Shown piece by piece: positions 44,218-52,750 of a DNA stretch of 64,000 nt. The notes beneath the pieces are model-generated. The model saw nothing but the letters and a program-made list of their open reading frames with translations, had not been told where the DNA came from and did not search any database. This DNA comes from Lewinellaceae bacterium (GTDB lineage Bacteria; Bacteroidota; Bacteroidia; Chitinophagales; Saprospiraceae), in the NCBI GenBank assembly GCA_024644235.1, contig JAHELJ010000002.1, positions 1-64,000 on the forward strand. The letters run 5' to 3'. Made by a program: the position numbers and the translations under genes. The stretch's first letter is position 1; every line of letters starts with the position of its first letter.

Positions 44218-46233
44218 TCAGAGAAAAGAGTACTTCTTACCATACTCGAGCATCTGCTCCACAAAACTAGAGACATACTCCAATGTAATGTCGCTAATTT
44301 CACCACCCGAATTGGTGACCGGAACCAACCGCGGATTGACAAACCCTGCATAGGGTGCAATATTGAGTTTAGCCGTGCGCTCAAGCACTTCGGCATGGAT
44401 CATCGGATCGACCTTCACCCCATATTTTTCAACTAGATCTTTTGCTGCCTGGTAGTCGCCTTCTGAGGTTATTCTTTGCAATTCGGTCAATTGCTCACCG
44501 AAGATTTCGCGCAATCTTTCATAATCAGTGATGTCGAAGTATGTTTTGCCATCACGCTTCACCCTCTTGATTACCTCTTCTTCAGCGCCCATTTCCAGGG
44601 CCCAAGCAGCTATCAGTTGCCGATTTCTCATGTGGGATTCCTCTATATCCTTACCGAGTTCTATCCTTCTGAGCTGTTTCATCAATCCGTTGCTAATAAA
44701 TGCATCGTAGTCAGCTTTCGCGACATCCATGGATGGCATCAGGCCCAGCTCCATCACCTTGGGATCCATGATGAAATACAATCCCACAATATCAGCGCGG
44801 GCTTCTTCGATGGTGGAGGCATAGCTTTTCAAAGTCTCTTTGGGCGTGCCGACTCCAGGATTCAACTGGCCGGAAGCATGTCCGATCACCTCATGTAAAG
44901 CAGTACTGAGCTTACCTGCCAGTTCCCCGTGAGCTTTGGCCAGCTCAATCTCTTCAGCGTCGTGAGCGAACTCTTCGGTCATCCCACCTGAACTAGCCTT
45001 ATTATAGGCATCGATGATATTGCCCAGGCTTACAGATTTGGATCCGTAGTTTGACCGGATCCAGTTGGCATTGGGAAGATTCACACCAATCGGGGTGGAG
45101 GGTGATGCATCTCCGCTTTCTCCTGCTACGGTCACTACCTTGTATGTGACACCGACTACATTCTTCTTCTTATGCTCATCCAGGATGGTGGAATTGTCCT
45201 CAAACCATTGGGCATTGTCCTGCAGCACCTTCATTCGCTCCGAAGCATCAAAATCCTTGATTTGAACAATATTTTCATAGGAGCCCTTATAGCCGATCGG
45301 GTCATTATATACTTCGACAAATCCCTGGATGTAATCAATGTCGCCTTCTATGGCCTGCACCCAGGCAATGCTGTATTCGTCCCATTTTTTAAGATCACCG
45401 GTCTGATAATACTGAATCAACAGCTTCAGGGCATCACGCTGGGGTTTATTTTCTGCCACCTCAACAGCCTTCTCCAGCCAGTTGATCATTTCGCGGATAG
45501 CCGAACCATAACGGCCGTTTGCCGAGTAAACTTCTTCCTTAAGCGATCCATCCGAATCCCTGACCAGACGGCTGTTCAGTCCGTGAGAGATCGGTTCCGG
45601 GCCATCATCTTTTGCCCGCTCGGCGTAAAAGGCCTGTGCTTCTTTAGCAGATACGTCTGGTCCATAGAAATTAACGGCTGAAGCGAGAAGATTATCGGAG
45701 TTGGCATCCAGACTGACCTTTTTGGCATCTTTAGTTGGGTCAAAGATGGCATCGATGGCCTCCTGCGACATTTGAAAGTTTGTTTCGTCGAGAAGAATCT
45801 TCAGATAATCCTGGCTAAACTCCGGTTTGAATTTATCCATGCCATAATGGTGGTGGATGCCACTGGCAAACCAGACCCTCTTGGCATATGTGAAGAGATT
45901 CTGCCACTCCTGATCATCATCCTGACCTTCATAGTTAGCTACGATATGATCCATCGCCTTTCTGATTTCCAGATTATGGCGATAATTCATGTCGTACATA
46001 ATGTCGCGACCTGCCAGACCTGCCTCTGTCAGGAAATAAACCAGCTTTTTTTGATCCAAGGTCAGACGATCGAAGCCGGGTACTTGGTATCGCAATATTT
46101 TGGTATCTGCAAATCGATCAATTTCCCACTGAAATTCATCTGAAGTATCTTGGGAAATAGATGCTGTATCTGTTTGTGGATCAGTACATAAAACAAAAAG
46201 AAGAGAAATGAAGAGCCATGATATGAGGCGCAT
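44218..46233 (-). CDS. Dipeptidyl peptidase III-like zinc peptidase (M49)
   Basis: 671 residues with an N-terminal signal (LFISLLFVLC, possibly a lipobox). The M49 zinc motif HEVIGH is at about 447-452, with the third ligand in EEARAD at about 476-481, preceded by family-typical NANWIRSNYGSKSVSLGN. DPP III removes dipeptides from peptide N-termini, and Bacteroidota members are often extracytoplasmic. Length and motif order agree with the family. Monocistronic, minus strand. Confidence 0.9.
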   Translation of the reverse strand: MRLISWLFISLLFVLCTDPQTDTASISQDTSDEFQWEIDRFADTKILRYQVPGFDRLTLDQKKLVYFLTEAGLAGRDIMYDMNYRHNLEIRKAMDHIVANYEGQDDDQEWQNLFTYAKRVWFASGIHHHYGMDKFKPEFSQDYLKILLDETNFQMSQEAIDAIFDPTKDAKKVSLDANSDNLLASAVNFYGPDVSAKEAQAFYAERAKDDGPEPISHGLNSRLVRDSDGSLKEEVYSANGRYGSAIREMINWLEKAVEVAENKPQRDALKLLIQYYQTGDLKKWDEYSIAWVQAIEGDIDYIQGFVEVYNDPIGYKGSYENIVQIKDFDASERMKVLQDNAQWFEDNSTILDEHKKKNVVGVTYKVVTVAGESGDASPSTPIGVNLPNANWIRSNYGSKSVSLGNIIDAYNKASSGGMTEEFAHDAEEIELAKAHGELAGKLSTALHEVIGHASGQLNPGVGTPKETLKSYASTIEEARADIVGLYFIMDPKVMELGLMPSMDVAKADYDAFISNGLMKQLRRIELGKDIEESHMRNRQLIAAWALEMGAEEEVIKRVKRDGKTYFDITDYERLREIFGEQLTELQRITSEGDYQAAKDLVEKYGVKVDPMIHAEVLERTAKLNIAPYAGFVNPRLVPVTNSGGEISDITLEYVSSFVEQMLEYGKKYSFL

Positions 46234-46295
46234 ATTCTATGTTTTTAGTTTACGAGGGGCAAAGGTAGGAATTGATGGAAATATTTGACGCCGTA

Positions 46296-46538
46296 TCAAA
46301 CAAATCCGTCATCAGACTGCAATTTTCGCCAATTCTTTGCCACCCAGCGATCGAACTTGTCATCAATTTGCACCCATTCTTCTGTGTAACCGCAACGCAC
46401 ACATAAGTAGCGGTCGAGTCCCACTGATTTCAGACCCCATTTGTCTAGGTCGATCTTCTGTGTCGGATTCATTTTATTGCCTTTGGTCATAATGACATCG
46501 GTGGAACCGCATTTCGGGCAAGTTGAAGTGTTCCTCAT
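46296..46538 (-). CDS. Small zinc-ribbon protein
   Basis: 80 residues. Two CxxC pairs, CPKCG (about 8-12) and CVRCGY (about 46-51), separated by a basic linker, form one zinc ribbon. The C-terminal YTEEWVQIDDKFDRWVAKNW is helical. Likely cytoplasmic, possibly nucleic-acid binding; no partner gene is evident. Confidence 0.75.
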   Translation of the reverse strand: MRNTSTCPKCGSTDVIMTKGNKMNPTQKIDLDKWGLKSVGLDRYLCVRCGYTEEWVQIDDKFDRWVAKNWRKLQSDDGFV

Positions 46539-46674
46539 TTGAAAGTTGGATTAGAATTCAGCCCAGAGATAGCAATTTTACTTGACTCCATCATAAGATC
46601 TCGACAGACGAATCGGTCAATAGCGATCAAAGTGTAAATCGACTATACTTGCAGAAATTATTACTAATTGTTGC

Positions 46675-46691
46675 ACGTTATTTGGTAACGT
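46675..46691. promoter_or_regulatory. Short inverted repeat upstream of the SYLF gene
   Basis: ACGTTA and TAACGT flank a five-base centre, ending 15 bp before the SYLF start. It may be an operator or an mRNA hairpin close to the ribosome-binding region. Confidence 0.3.
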
Positions 46692-46706
46692 AATAAACTA
46701 TCTATC

Positions 46707-47234
46707 ATGAGAGTTGTTCAAGTTTGTTTGTTGCTTTTCAGCTCACTTATTATTATCCAAGCTCAGGCACCCAGCTGGGATCCAGATGACAGCCGTAAAG
46801 TCGAGGGGGCTATCGAAGCTTTCCTTGAAAAGGATCCTGGGATGCAGCGTTTTTTTGACCGGGCCTATGGATATGCGGTTTTTCCCTCTATCGGAAAAGG
46901 AGGATTCGGAATCGGCGGTGCCACCGGCAAAGGCGAAGTATTCGAACAGGGGGAAAGCATCGGTACTGCCCGCATGACTCAGGTATCTATCGGTTTTCAA
47001 TGGGGTGGGCAGGCCTATAGTGAGATCATTTTCTTCGAGGATGAAGACGCGCTTGAATCCTTTAAGGACAATAAAGTCAAATTCTCTGCCCAGGCTTCTG
47101 TTGTTGCTGTAGACAAAGGCGCCAGTGCTGATGTAGCCTATGAAGAGGGGGTGGCAATTTTCACATTGGCCAAGGGCGGTTTGATGTATGAAGCAGCAGT
47201 AGGTGGCCAGAAGTTCAAGTTTTTCGAGGATTAA
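46707..47234 (+). CDS. SYLF/Ysc84 lipid-binding domain protein, secreted
   Basis: 175 residues. Signal peptide (LLLFSSLIIIQAQA), then the SYLF core: FFDRAYGYAVFPSIGKGGFGIGGA, the GESIGTARMTQVSIGFQWGGQAYSEI segment, and the Gly-rich C-terminus ANGVAIFTLAKGGLMYEAAVGGQ-like. SYLF domains bind phosphoinositides in eukaryotes; bacterial Bact-SYLF proteins are periplasmic with an unsettled role. Complete domain, monocistronic. Confidence 0.85.
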   Translation: MRVVQVCLLLFSSLIIIQAQAPSWDPDDSRKVEGAIEAFLEKDPGMQRFFDRAYGYAVFPSIGKGGFGIGGATGKGEVFEQGESIGTARMTQVSIGFQWGGQAYSEIIFFEDEDALESFKDNKVKFSAQASVVAVDKGASADVAYEEGVAIFTLAKGGLMYEAAVGGQKFKFFED

Positions 47235-47581
47235 GATTGAACTGAGAACACTATAATAAGGAAGGCAGCAGATTTTAGATCCCTGATGCGAGACCAGTCA
47301 TTGTGCAGCCTTCACGATCGAACAATTGGACTGTCAAATCCCCGCAAGCGGCCTGTGAATCTTTAAGAAAATCTTCAATTACGCTATTCAGGAATTCATG
47401 TATGCCAGGAAGGATGGAAGACCATCACCAAGATCTTCCCATTCTGATTCAATCTTGGTATTGGAAACTCGGCCGCTGATCATGGACCAACGATGGAAGT
47501 TTGAAGCGGCAGATAGCCTAAATAGCTTCGAATAAATTCAAGAAGTTAACTTTAACTGTTGGAGTATCAATAAGACAGACT
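47235..47581. other. Intergenic region with decayed gene remnant
   Basis: This 347-bp region holds a minus-strand coding-like stretch in two frames (47275-47537). No terminator or RNA gene is seen. Confidence 0.5.
47275..47537 (-). pseudogene. Possible frameshifted gene remnant
   Basis: On the minus strand the frame open from 47537 down to TGA 47388 encodes a protein-like segment (NFHRWSMISGRVSN, EWEDLGDGLPSFLAYMNS). A second frame, open from 47424 to TAA 47275, continues SVIEDFLKDSQAACGDL and ends TGLASGI. Joining them near 47390 gives one continuous, plausible polypeptide, so a single-base shift in a once-intact small gene is likely. No start codon is retained in a good place and I do not recognise the family. 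Confidence 0.4.
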
Positions 47582-48001
47582 ATGTCAAATTCAGCTGGTA
47601 TCAAAAAGGCAATGTGGATTCTGGGGAGCATCGTGGCAGGAGAGCTGGCACTTGCCGTATTGACCACTATTGCACAAGAAGTGATATTTGACGGTATCGG
47701 GTATAATGAATCGCCGTTCTGGGAACTTCTGGCAGGAGGAATCCTTACGGTGCTGGCTGCAATAGGTGCAGGCTGGATAGCACGGAAGATCATTCGTAAT
47801 CGCAGATTAGTCGTACCTCTGGGAATCACAGTTCTCATTTTGATAGAGTCTTATTATTTGGTTTTTATAAGAGGTTCCGACCAACCGTTATGGTTTGAGA
47901 TGCTGGCGGTCCTGAGCTTGATCTTCGGTATCTGGTTCGGATTCTACTTACCAGATTTAAACCATGCTATCTCCATAAAAGAGCAGAAGGAGCGTGTCTG
48001 A
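47582..48001 (+). CDS. Four-helix membrane protein, unknown
   Basis: 139 residues with four predicted transmembrane helices (IMWILGSIVAGELALAVL, LLAGGILTVLAAIGAGWIA, VVPLGITVLILIESYYLVF and WFEMLAVLSLIFGIWFGFYL). Helices two and three are joined by a basic loop (RKIIRNRRL). No family motif is recognised. It stands alone between a gene remnant and the RES/Xre pair. Confidence 0.75.
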   Translation: MSNSAGIKKAMWILGSIVAGELALAVLTTIAQEVIFDGIGYNESPFWELLAGGILTVLAAIGAGWIARKIIRNRRLVVPLGITVLILIESYYLVFIRGSDQPLWFEMLAVLSLIFGIWFGFYLPDLNHAISIKEQKERV

Positions 48002-48156
48002 TCACTAGGATTGCTTCAGCTCCAATTAACTATGTGACTTGAAGAATCTTGACTGCTATTTAACATAATATTAATTATAGGAATCAATAAGAGGTTCTGC
48101 AGTCTCGTAGGACTCGATTAGTTCAAATGTCAGAATTTAGGAAATCCAAATAGACT

Positions 48157-48612
48157 CTACAAAAGTCGCTTGTCCCAAAAGAATCCTTCAACAGAGTTAA
48201 GGGCAATCGATTTAGCAAAATCCGGATGGTGGAAGTTTATCACGTAATTGTACTCCTGAGGGATCAAGACAGAGGGCACTTTCAGTACTAAGTCCTTGCT
48301 TGCCTGATACCAGATACTTCCCATCTTCTGCAACGCAGGATATGCCTCCAGAGTACGCCAGTTGTCGGGTAGATGATCTAGATTAACAATCTCCAAAGCT
48401 GCTTTTGGCGCTTGCAGTTCTATCACCATCATCTTATAAGCATAATCTTTGGGACGGATCGCACTGCGATGTGCGAGTAGCTCAAGGGCTGCCAGGGATC
48501 TACTTTGGGAGGTGTATAAGACGTGCTCACCATTGAGATTCCATCTGCCTGCCACACCTGATGTCGTTAGATGTTCTGCATACTTCTCACGCGAAATTCG
48601 GTATAGCAGCAA
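48157..48612 (-). CDS. RES-domain toxin (NAD+ phosphorylase family)
   Basis: 151 residues from TTG 48612; no in-frame ATG is available upstream before the antitoxin end. RES motifs: the Arg in LYRISREKYAEH (about 6), TSGVAGRWNLNGEHVLYTSQS with the Tyr, and LAALELLAH with the Glu; the Ser near the C-terminus is in the FAKSIALNSVE region. These match RES toxins, which degrade NAD+. It follows its antitoxin by 11 bp. Confidence 0.88.
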   Translation of the reverse strand: MLLYRISREKYAEHLTTSGVAGRWNLNGEHVLYTSQSRSLAALELLAHRSAIRPKDYAYKMMVIELQAPKAALEIVNLDHLPDNWRTLEAYPALQKMGSIWYQASKDLVLKVPSVLIPQEYNYVINFHHPDFAKSIALNSVEGFFWDKRLL

Positions 48613-48623
48613 GGTTGAATGAT

Positions 48624-49046
48624 TTAGGCGTGGTCGCCATATTCAATACCTGTCAGCCGGTCGTCGATCAGCTTTATACCACTGATCGTATCCAAATAGT
48701 CGATTGGAGTGGTATTTCCTAACATGGCATTCTCGCTTTCCAACCACTGGGTAAAAGTCTCACTGTCACCAAAGACCATGATGCCGTGCTTCAACAGACT
48801 AAGCAGCATCAGGGTGCGTTCCTGAATATCCTTACGTAAGATCTCGTTTTTGTCCCGGTATGAACGGTAGGTTTTTACGTTTACGTGAAGCATGTCAGCA
48901 ATGGTTTCATCGCTGAAATGACTTATCCCTTTCAACAGAGACAGATACATGGAATCTATGCGTTCTTTTTCGATCAGCCGCAATACCTCTGAGGAGTCAA
49001 ATCTTGCCGGGACCTTAGCGTATCTTCTCTTGATTTGTGCTTTCAT
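48624..49046 (-). CDS. Xre/MbcA/ParS-type antitoxin (DUF2384-containing)
   Basis: 140 residues. An N-terminal helix-turn-helix of the Xre-like type (ETIADMLHVNVKTYRSYRDK, about 49-68) is followed by the DUF2384 region with the GDSETFTQWLESENAMLG box (about 93-110) and a C-terminal DTISGIKLIDDRLTGIEYGDHA-like tail that should plug the RES active site. It precedes the RES toxin with 11 bp spacing, the usual order. It probably represses its own promoter. Confidence 0.88.
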   Translation of the reverse strand: MKAQIKRRYAKVPARFDSSEVLRLIEKERIDSMYLSLLKGISHFSDETIADMLHVNVKTYRSYRDKNEILRKDIQERTLMLLSLLKHGIMVFGDSETFTQWLESENAMLGNTTPIDYLDTISGIKLIDDRLTGIEYGDHA

Positions 49047-49317
49047 CGGATTCGTCCAAATTTACTTATTACAACAGGTAAATTTATGCATAAGTTCCGA
49101 TAGGTAAGGTAAGTACAGTGATGACATGATTATTATCGTAGCTGTCTGTCACTTTCCTTTGCGCTTTCCTAACAAGAAGTTCAAGATGCCCAACAGCGGC
49201 TGGAGAGTGCCAAATATCTCACTTACTTAGACTATTTAAGCAATGACCTTCAATGATTAGAATCAACAAAACGAATCAGATAATTAGTAACTTCCTAAAC
49301 ACAATCAGTGCCTCTAG

Positions 49318-52300
49318 ATGCCCGTCACTCGAAAATTGGCCGCAATTATGCTGACCGACCTGGTTGGCTATAGTGCCCTGATGAATCAGGATGAGGAGTA
49401 CGCCATACAAGTGCTGGAACGAAGTACCAGGATGCAAAAGGGATTGGTGGGAAAACACAATGGTGAGTGGATAAAGGAAATGGGAGATGGTGTATTTGTC
49501 TTGTTTGACAGTATTGTCAACGCCATTTGGTGCGGTATGGAGATTCAGCGTACAGCGCGAGATGACGAAGATCTCAATTACAAAGTGGTGATCCATAGCG
49601 CGGAAGTCACTCTTAAGGACAATGATTTGCTTGGCGATGGGGTGAATCAAACGGCACGTATGGAAGAACTTGGTCAGGCCAATTCCATTCTTGTGTCACA
49701 TAAAGTTGCCACTGAACTCAAAAGTATTCAATCGATTGAAACCCGGTATTTAGGTGATTTTGATCTGAAGAATATTGCTGACTCCATGCCGATTTATGCG
49801 GTCGTGGGTGATGGACTCGATATCCCGGAGGTGTCAGGTGGTCCTGACAAACAAGCGGCTAGCGGGTTTGACAAACTGATCAATGACGCCGTGGTCTTGC
49901 AAGCTCAGGAGGTTATTCAAAACCATATCGCTGATGATAAGTTGACGGTGACCTTCTTAGGCAAGCAGATTGGTTTGAGTCGTCCGCAGCTTTATCGCCG
50001 GGTGCGGGCAGCTACGGGATTGTCACCCAATGAGTGGATTCGTGAAGTAAGGCTAATTCACGCTCAAAACTTGCTAAAGACCAAAGGTTTGACGGTTTCG
50101 GAAGCAGCCTTCCAGTCGGGTTTTAACAATTTATCGTACTTCAGCAAGTGCTTTCAACAGCGTTTTGGGCTGTTGCCTTCCGCACTACTTAGCAAACAGG
50201 CTAGCTCCTCTCCCACTGTTCGGATCTCAGCCGCAGTGAACGATTTTATCGGACGAGAAAAGGAGCTCCAAAAGGTTTTGGAATTGCTTGGGCATACCAG
50301 ATTGCTTACACTGACTGGATTCGGAGGCACTGGAAAGACCCGTTTGGCTATGGAACTGCTGCGACAACACGGAGATCGTTTTTCGCAAGGAGCACATTTC
50401 GTACAGTTAGCCCCGGTCACTGAATCAGATCAAGTATTGCCAAAGTTGGCTCAGGTACTCCGGATCCAACAAGATCCGACCAAACCTACCCTGGATAGTA
50501 TCATTGATTTCATCAATACCAGAAATTTGTTGCTGGTTCTTGACAATTTTGAACATGTACTTGAAGCCTCAGGAGAAATCAGTCAGCTTCTTGAATCATG
50601 CCCCGATCTGAGAATCTTGATCACCAGTCGGATAGTGCTCAACATCAGGGGTGAAACGGAATACTCAATTCCGCAATTAGAAGTGCCGCCAGTTACATAT
50701 AGCTACACTCCAGAGGAGGCCGCGAAATATTCATCGATCAGCTTATTCATCAATCGCGGAAAAGAAGTTACTCCCCGTTTTGAATTAACGGAGCAGAATG
50801 TCGCTGACGTCGTTCAGATTTGTCGACAGTTGGATGGTCTGCCGCTTGCCATTGAACTAGCTGCTACCAGATTAAAATTATTCACGCCTTCCGATCTTCT
50901 GCGGAGACTCACCCAGCGAATCGACATTTTGAAAAGTACCTCGAGCTCGGTACCAGACCGGCACAAAACATTGCGAAGTGCGGTCGACTGGAGTTATAAC
51001 CTGCTCGAGCCGGCAGAACAGACATTGTTTCGCAGGCTCAGTGTGTTTAGTGGTGGATTTACTTTAGAGGCCGTCGAGGCAGTATGCTTGGAAGGATATC
51101 AAGATCAGTTCGATTCGGTTGATCTTCTAAGCAGTCTTGTTGATAAAAGTTTGGTGCATCGATCCGATGAAATAGATAGGGAGCCACGCTTATATATGCT
51201 TGAAACCATTAAGACTTTTGGTCGGGAACGGCTTGAGAAAGCCTTGGAAAAGGATCAAATTACCACCTATTTGATTAACTACTACAAAAAATGGTTATCT
51301 GAAGTCGGACCTGGATTAACCGGACCTGATCAAGGGCAAATCTGTGATCAAATCGAAATTGAATTGGACAATATTCGATCGGTGCTGAACTTAATTCATG
51401 ATGATCAGAATTCAGAACTTGGCCTTGAGCTATTTGTGACTTTTTGGCGATACTGGACCATACGATCGATGATGCGGGAAGGAAGAAGTTGGGCTCAGAG
51501 ATTGCTAGAGCTGCCCACAGACAATAAAAACACAATCAGTCGAATCAATACACTAAGTGCTTGCGGAATAATGCTCGGACTTACACAGTATGTAAAGGAA
51601 TCGTATGAGTTATTACAGGAATCACTGACCATTTCTCGCAAACTTAATTACGAGGAAGGCATCGGTGAGTCCTTAAATCATTTGGGCTGGATAAGTTTTT
51701 TGAGGGGAAACCACGATGAGGTTGAAAAATTGTCCAAGGAAGCTATTGAAATCAATCAAAGACTGAAAAACCTGCGGGCTGTATCAGTTGGATACAATAA
51801 TCTTGGCTGGTCGCACCGTCAGAGGGGTCAATTGACAAAAGCTAAGGAATTGTCAAATAAAGCGGGTGTTTTGCGAAAATCGATCGGCGACGTTAGAGGG
51901 TATGCGTTCAATACGATAAATGAAGCCTATGTGGATGTACTTATGGGCAACTACGATACAGCCTTGACAGGCATTGATTCAGCCCTTAAGATTCTGGAAG
52001 AAATCGGAGATGGACAATTGCAAGCCTGGGTGTTTACAATTAGGGCATATTGCCACTATATGCAAGGCGACCTGGACCTGTCCCTCCAATACACGAACCG
52101 TTCCTTGCCGATGTGGGAGCAATGTGGCAACTACTATGGCCTTGGCTTGGCTAATTGGTTGACCGCTAAGACCAAACTGGCAAAAAATGAGCTGAATGAT
52201 GTTGAAGAGTTGGTGCAGAAGATTATAGAAAGTTCCAATACCAGTGCACTATGGTTTAGATACAGAGCAAAATCTGTTTTGGCAGAATTGGAGAAAATAA

Positions 52301-52626
52301 GAGGGAATCACAACTGCGCAATTGAGATTTGTGTTGAAAATCTCCATGATATCATGGATAACGGAGCTCTACTTTTTCTACCAAATAATTTGGAATTATT
52401 ATCCTCATTGTATTTTGCCAATGGCAGAGAAGCGGATGCAGCAGTTCTGTACAGCTGGAGTCAGGGATTTAGGAAAAGACATAAGATCACCACTCCTAAG
52501 ATAGCTCAGGAAGGTATGATAGAACTGGAGCATAAATTGGTCGAATCTGGTATCAATACGGATTTAAACCAAATGGAACAACGGACTCTGCAAGACATTA
52601 GAAAGCTTGTCTCTGCCGGTGCATAG
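49318..52626 (+). CDS. Class III nucleotide cyclase / AraC DNA-binding / STAND ATPase / TPR fusion regulator
   Basis: 1102 residues. Residues 1-165 form a class III cyclase domain with metal-binding Asp14 (LTDLVGYS) and Asp57 (KEMGDGVF), Lys53 and Asp103 as purine-selecting candidates, and transition-state Asn110 and Arg114 (VNQTAR); all key positions are filled, so it may be active. About 180-290 is an AraC-type HTH (IGLSRPQLYRRV; GFNNLSYFSKCFQQRFG). About 300-620 is a STAND/NB-ARC ATPase with Walker A GFGGTGKT (335-342), Walker B LLLVLDNF and GLPLAIELA. TPR-like helices fill the rest (about 680-1050). It probably combines signal production, ligand sensing and DNA binding in one cytoplasmic chain. 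Monocistronic. Confidence 0.92.
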   Translation: MPVTRKLAAIMLTDLVGYSALMNQDEEYAIQVLERSTRMQKGLVGKHNGEWIKEMGDGVFVLFDSIVNAIWCGMEIQRTARDDEDLNYKVVIHSAEVTLKDNDLLGDGVNQTARMEELGQANSILVSHKVATELKSIQSIETRYLGDFDLKNIADSMPIYAVVGDGLDIPEVSGGPDKQAASGFDKLINDAVVLQAQEVIQNHIADDKLTVTFLGKQIGLSRPQLYRRVRAATGLSPNEWIREVRLIHAQNLLKTKGLTVSEAAFQSGFNNLSYFSKCFQQRFGLLPSALLSKQASSSPTVRISAAVNDFIGREKELQKVLELLGHTRLLTLTGFGGTGKTRLAMELLRQHGDRFSQGAHFVQLAPVTESDQVLPKLAQVLRIQQDPTKPTLDSIIDFINTRNLLLVLDNFEHVLEASGEISQLLESCPDLRILITSRIVLNIRGETEYSIPQLEVPPVTYSYTPEEAAKYSSISLFINRGKEVTPRFELTEQNVADVVQICRQLDGLPLAIELAATRLKLFTPSDLLRRLTQRIDILKSTSSSVPDRHKTLRSAVDWSYNLLEPAEQTLFRRLSVFSGGFTLEAVEAVCLEGYQDQFDSVDLLSSLVDKSLVHRSDEIDREPRLYMLETIKTFGRERLEKALEKDQITTYLINYYKKWLSEVGPGLTGPDQGQICDQIEIELDNIRSVLNLIHDDQNSELGLELFVTFWRYWTIRSMMREGRSWAQRLLELPTDNKNTISRINTLSACGIMLGLTQYVKESYELLQESLTISRKLNYEEGIGESLNHLGWISFLRGNHDEVEKLSKEAIEINQRLKNLRAVSVGYNNLGWSHRQRGQLTKAKELSNKAGVLRKSIGDVRGYAFNTINEAYVDVLMGNYDTALTGIDSALKILEEIGDGQLQAWVFTIRAYCHYMQGDLDLSLQYTNRSLPMWEQCGNYYGLGLANWLTAKTKLAKNELNDVEELVQKIIESSNTSALWFRYRAKSVLAELEKIRGNHNCAIEICVENLHDIMDNGALLFLPNNLELLSSLYFANGREADAAVLYSWSQGFRKRHKITTPKIAQEGMIELEHKLVESGINTDLNQMEQRTLQDIRKLVSAGA

Positions 52627-52750
52627 GGGGGGGTCTAGACTCAGTCGAGTGGGTATGTGTTTTCGCTAAGCTATACGAATTCGATCTAGCTTGGGTGGAG
52701 TGGTCTGCTATGAGTTTAGGCGATTGCCGCTCCGCCCTGAATCTACATGT

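Noticed and set aside
45172-45681. 169-codon plus-strand open frame
   Set aside because: Antisense to the M49 peptidase gene.
47518-47838. 106-codon minus-strand open frame
   Set aside because: Antisense to the four-helix membrane protein; rich in Arg, Pro and Ser as expected of a shadow.
52627-52640. Run of Gs with an adjoining GTCTAGAC palindrome
   Set aside because: Eight Gs and a short palindrome with no promoter, terminator or repeat context.
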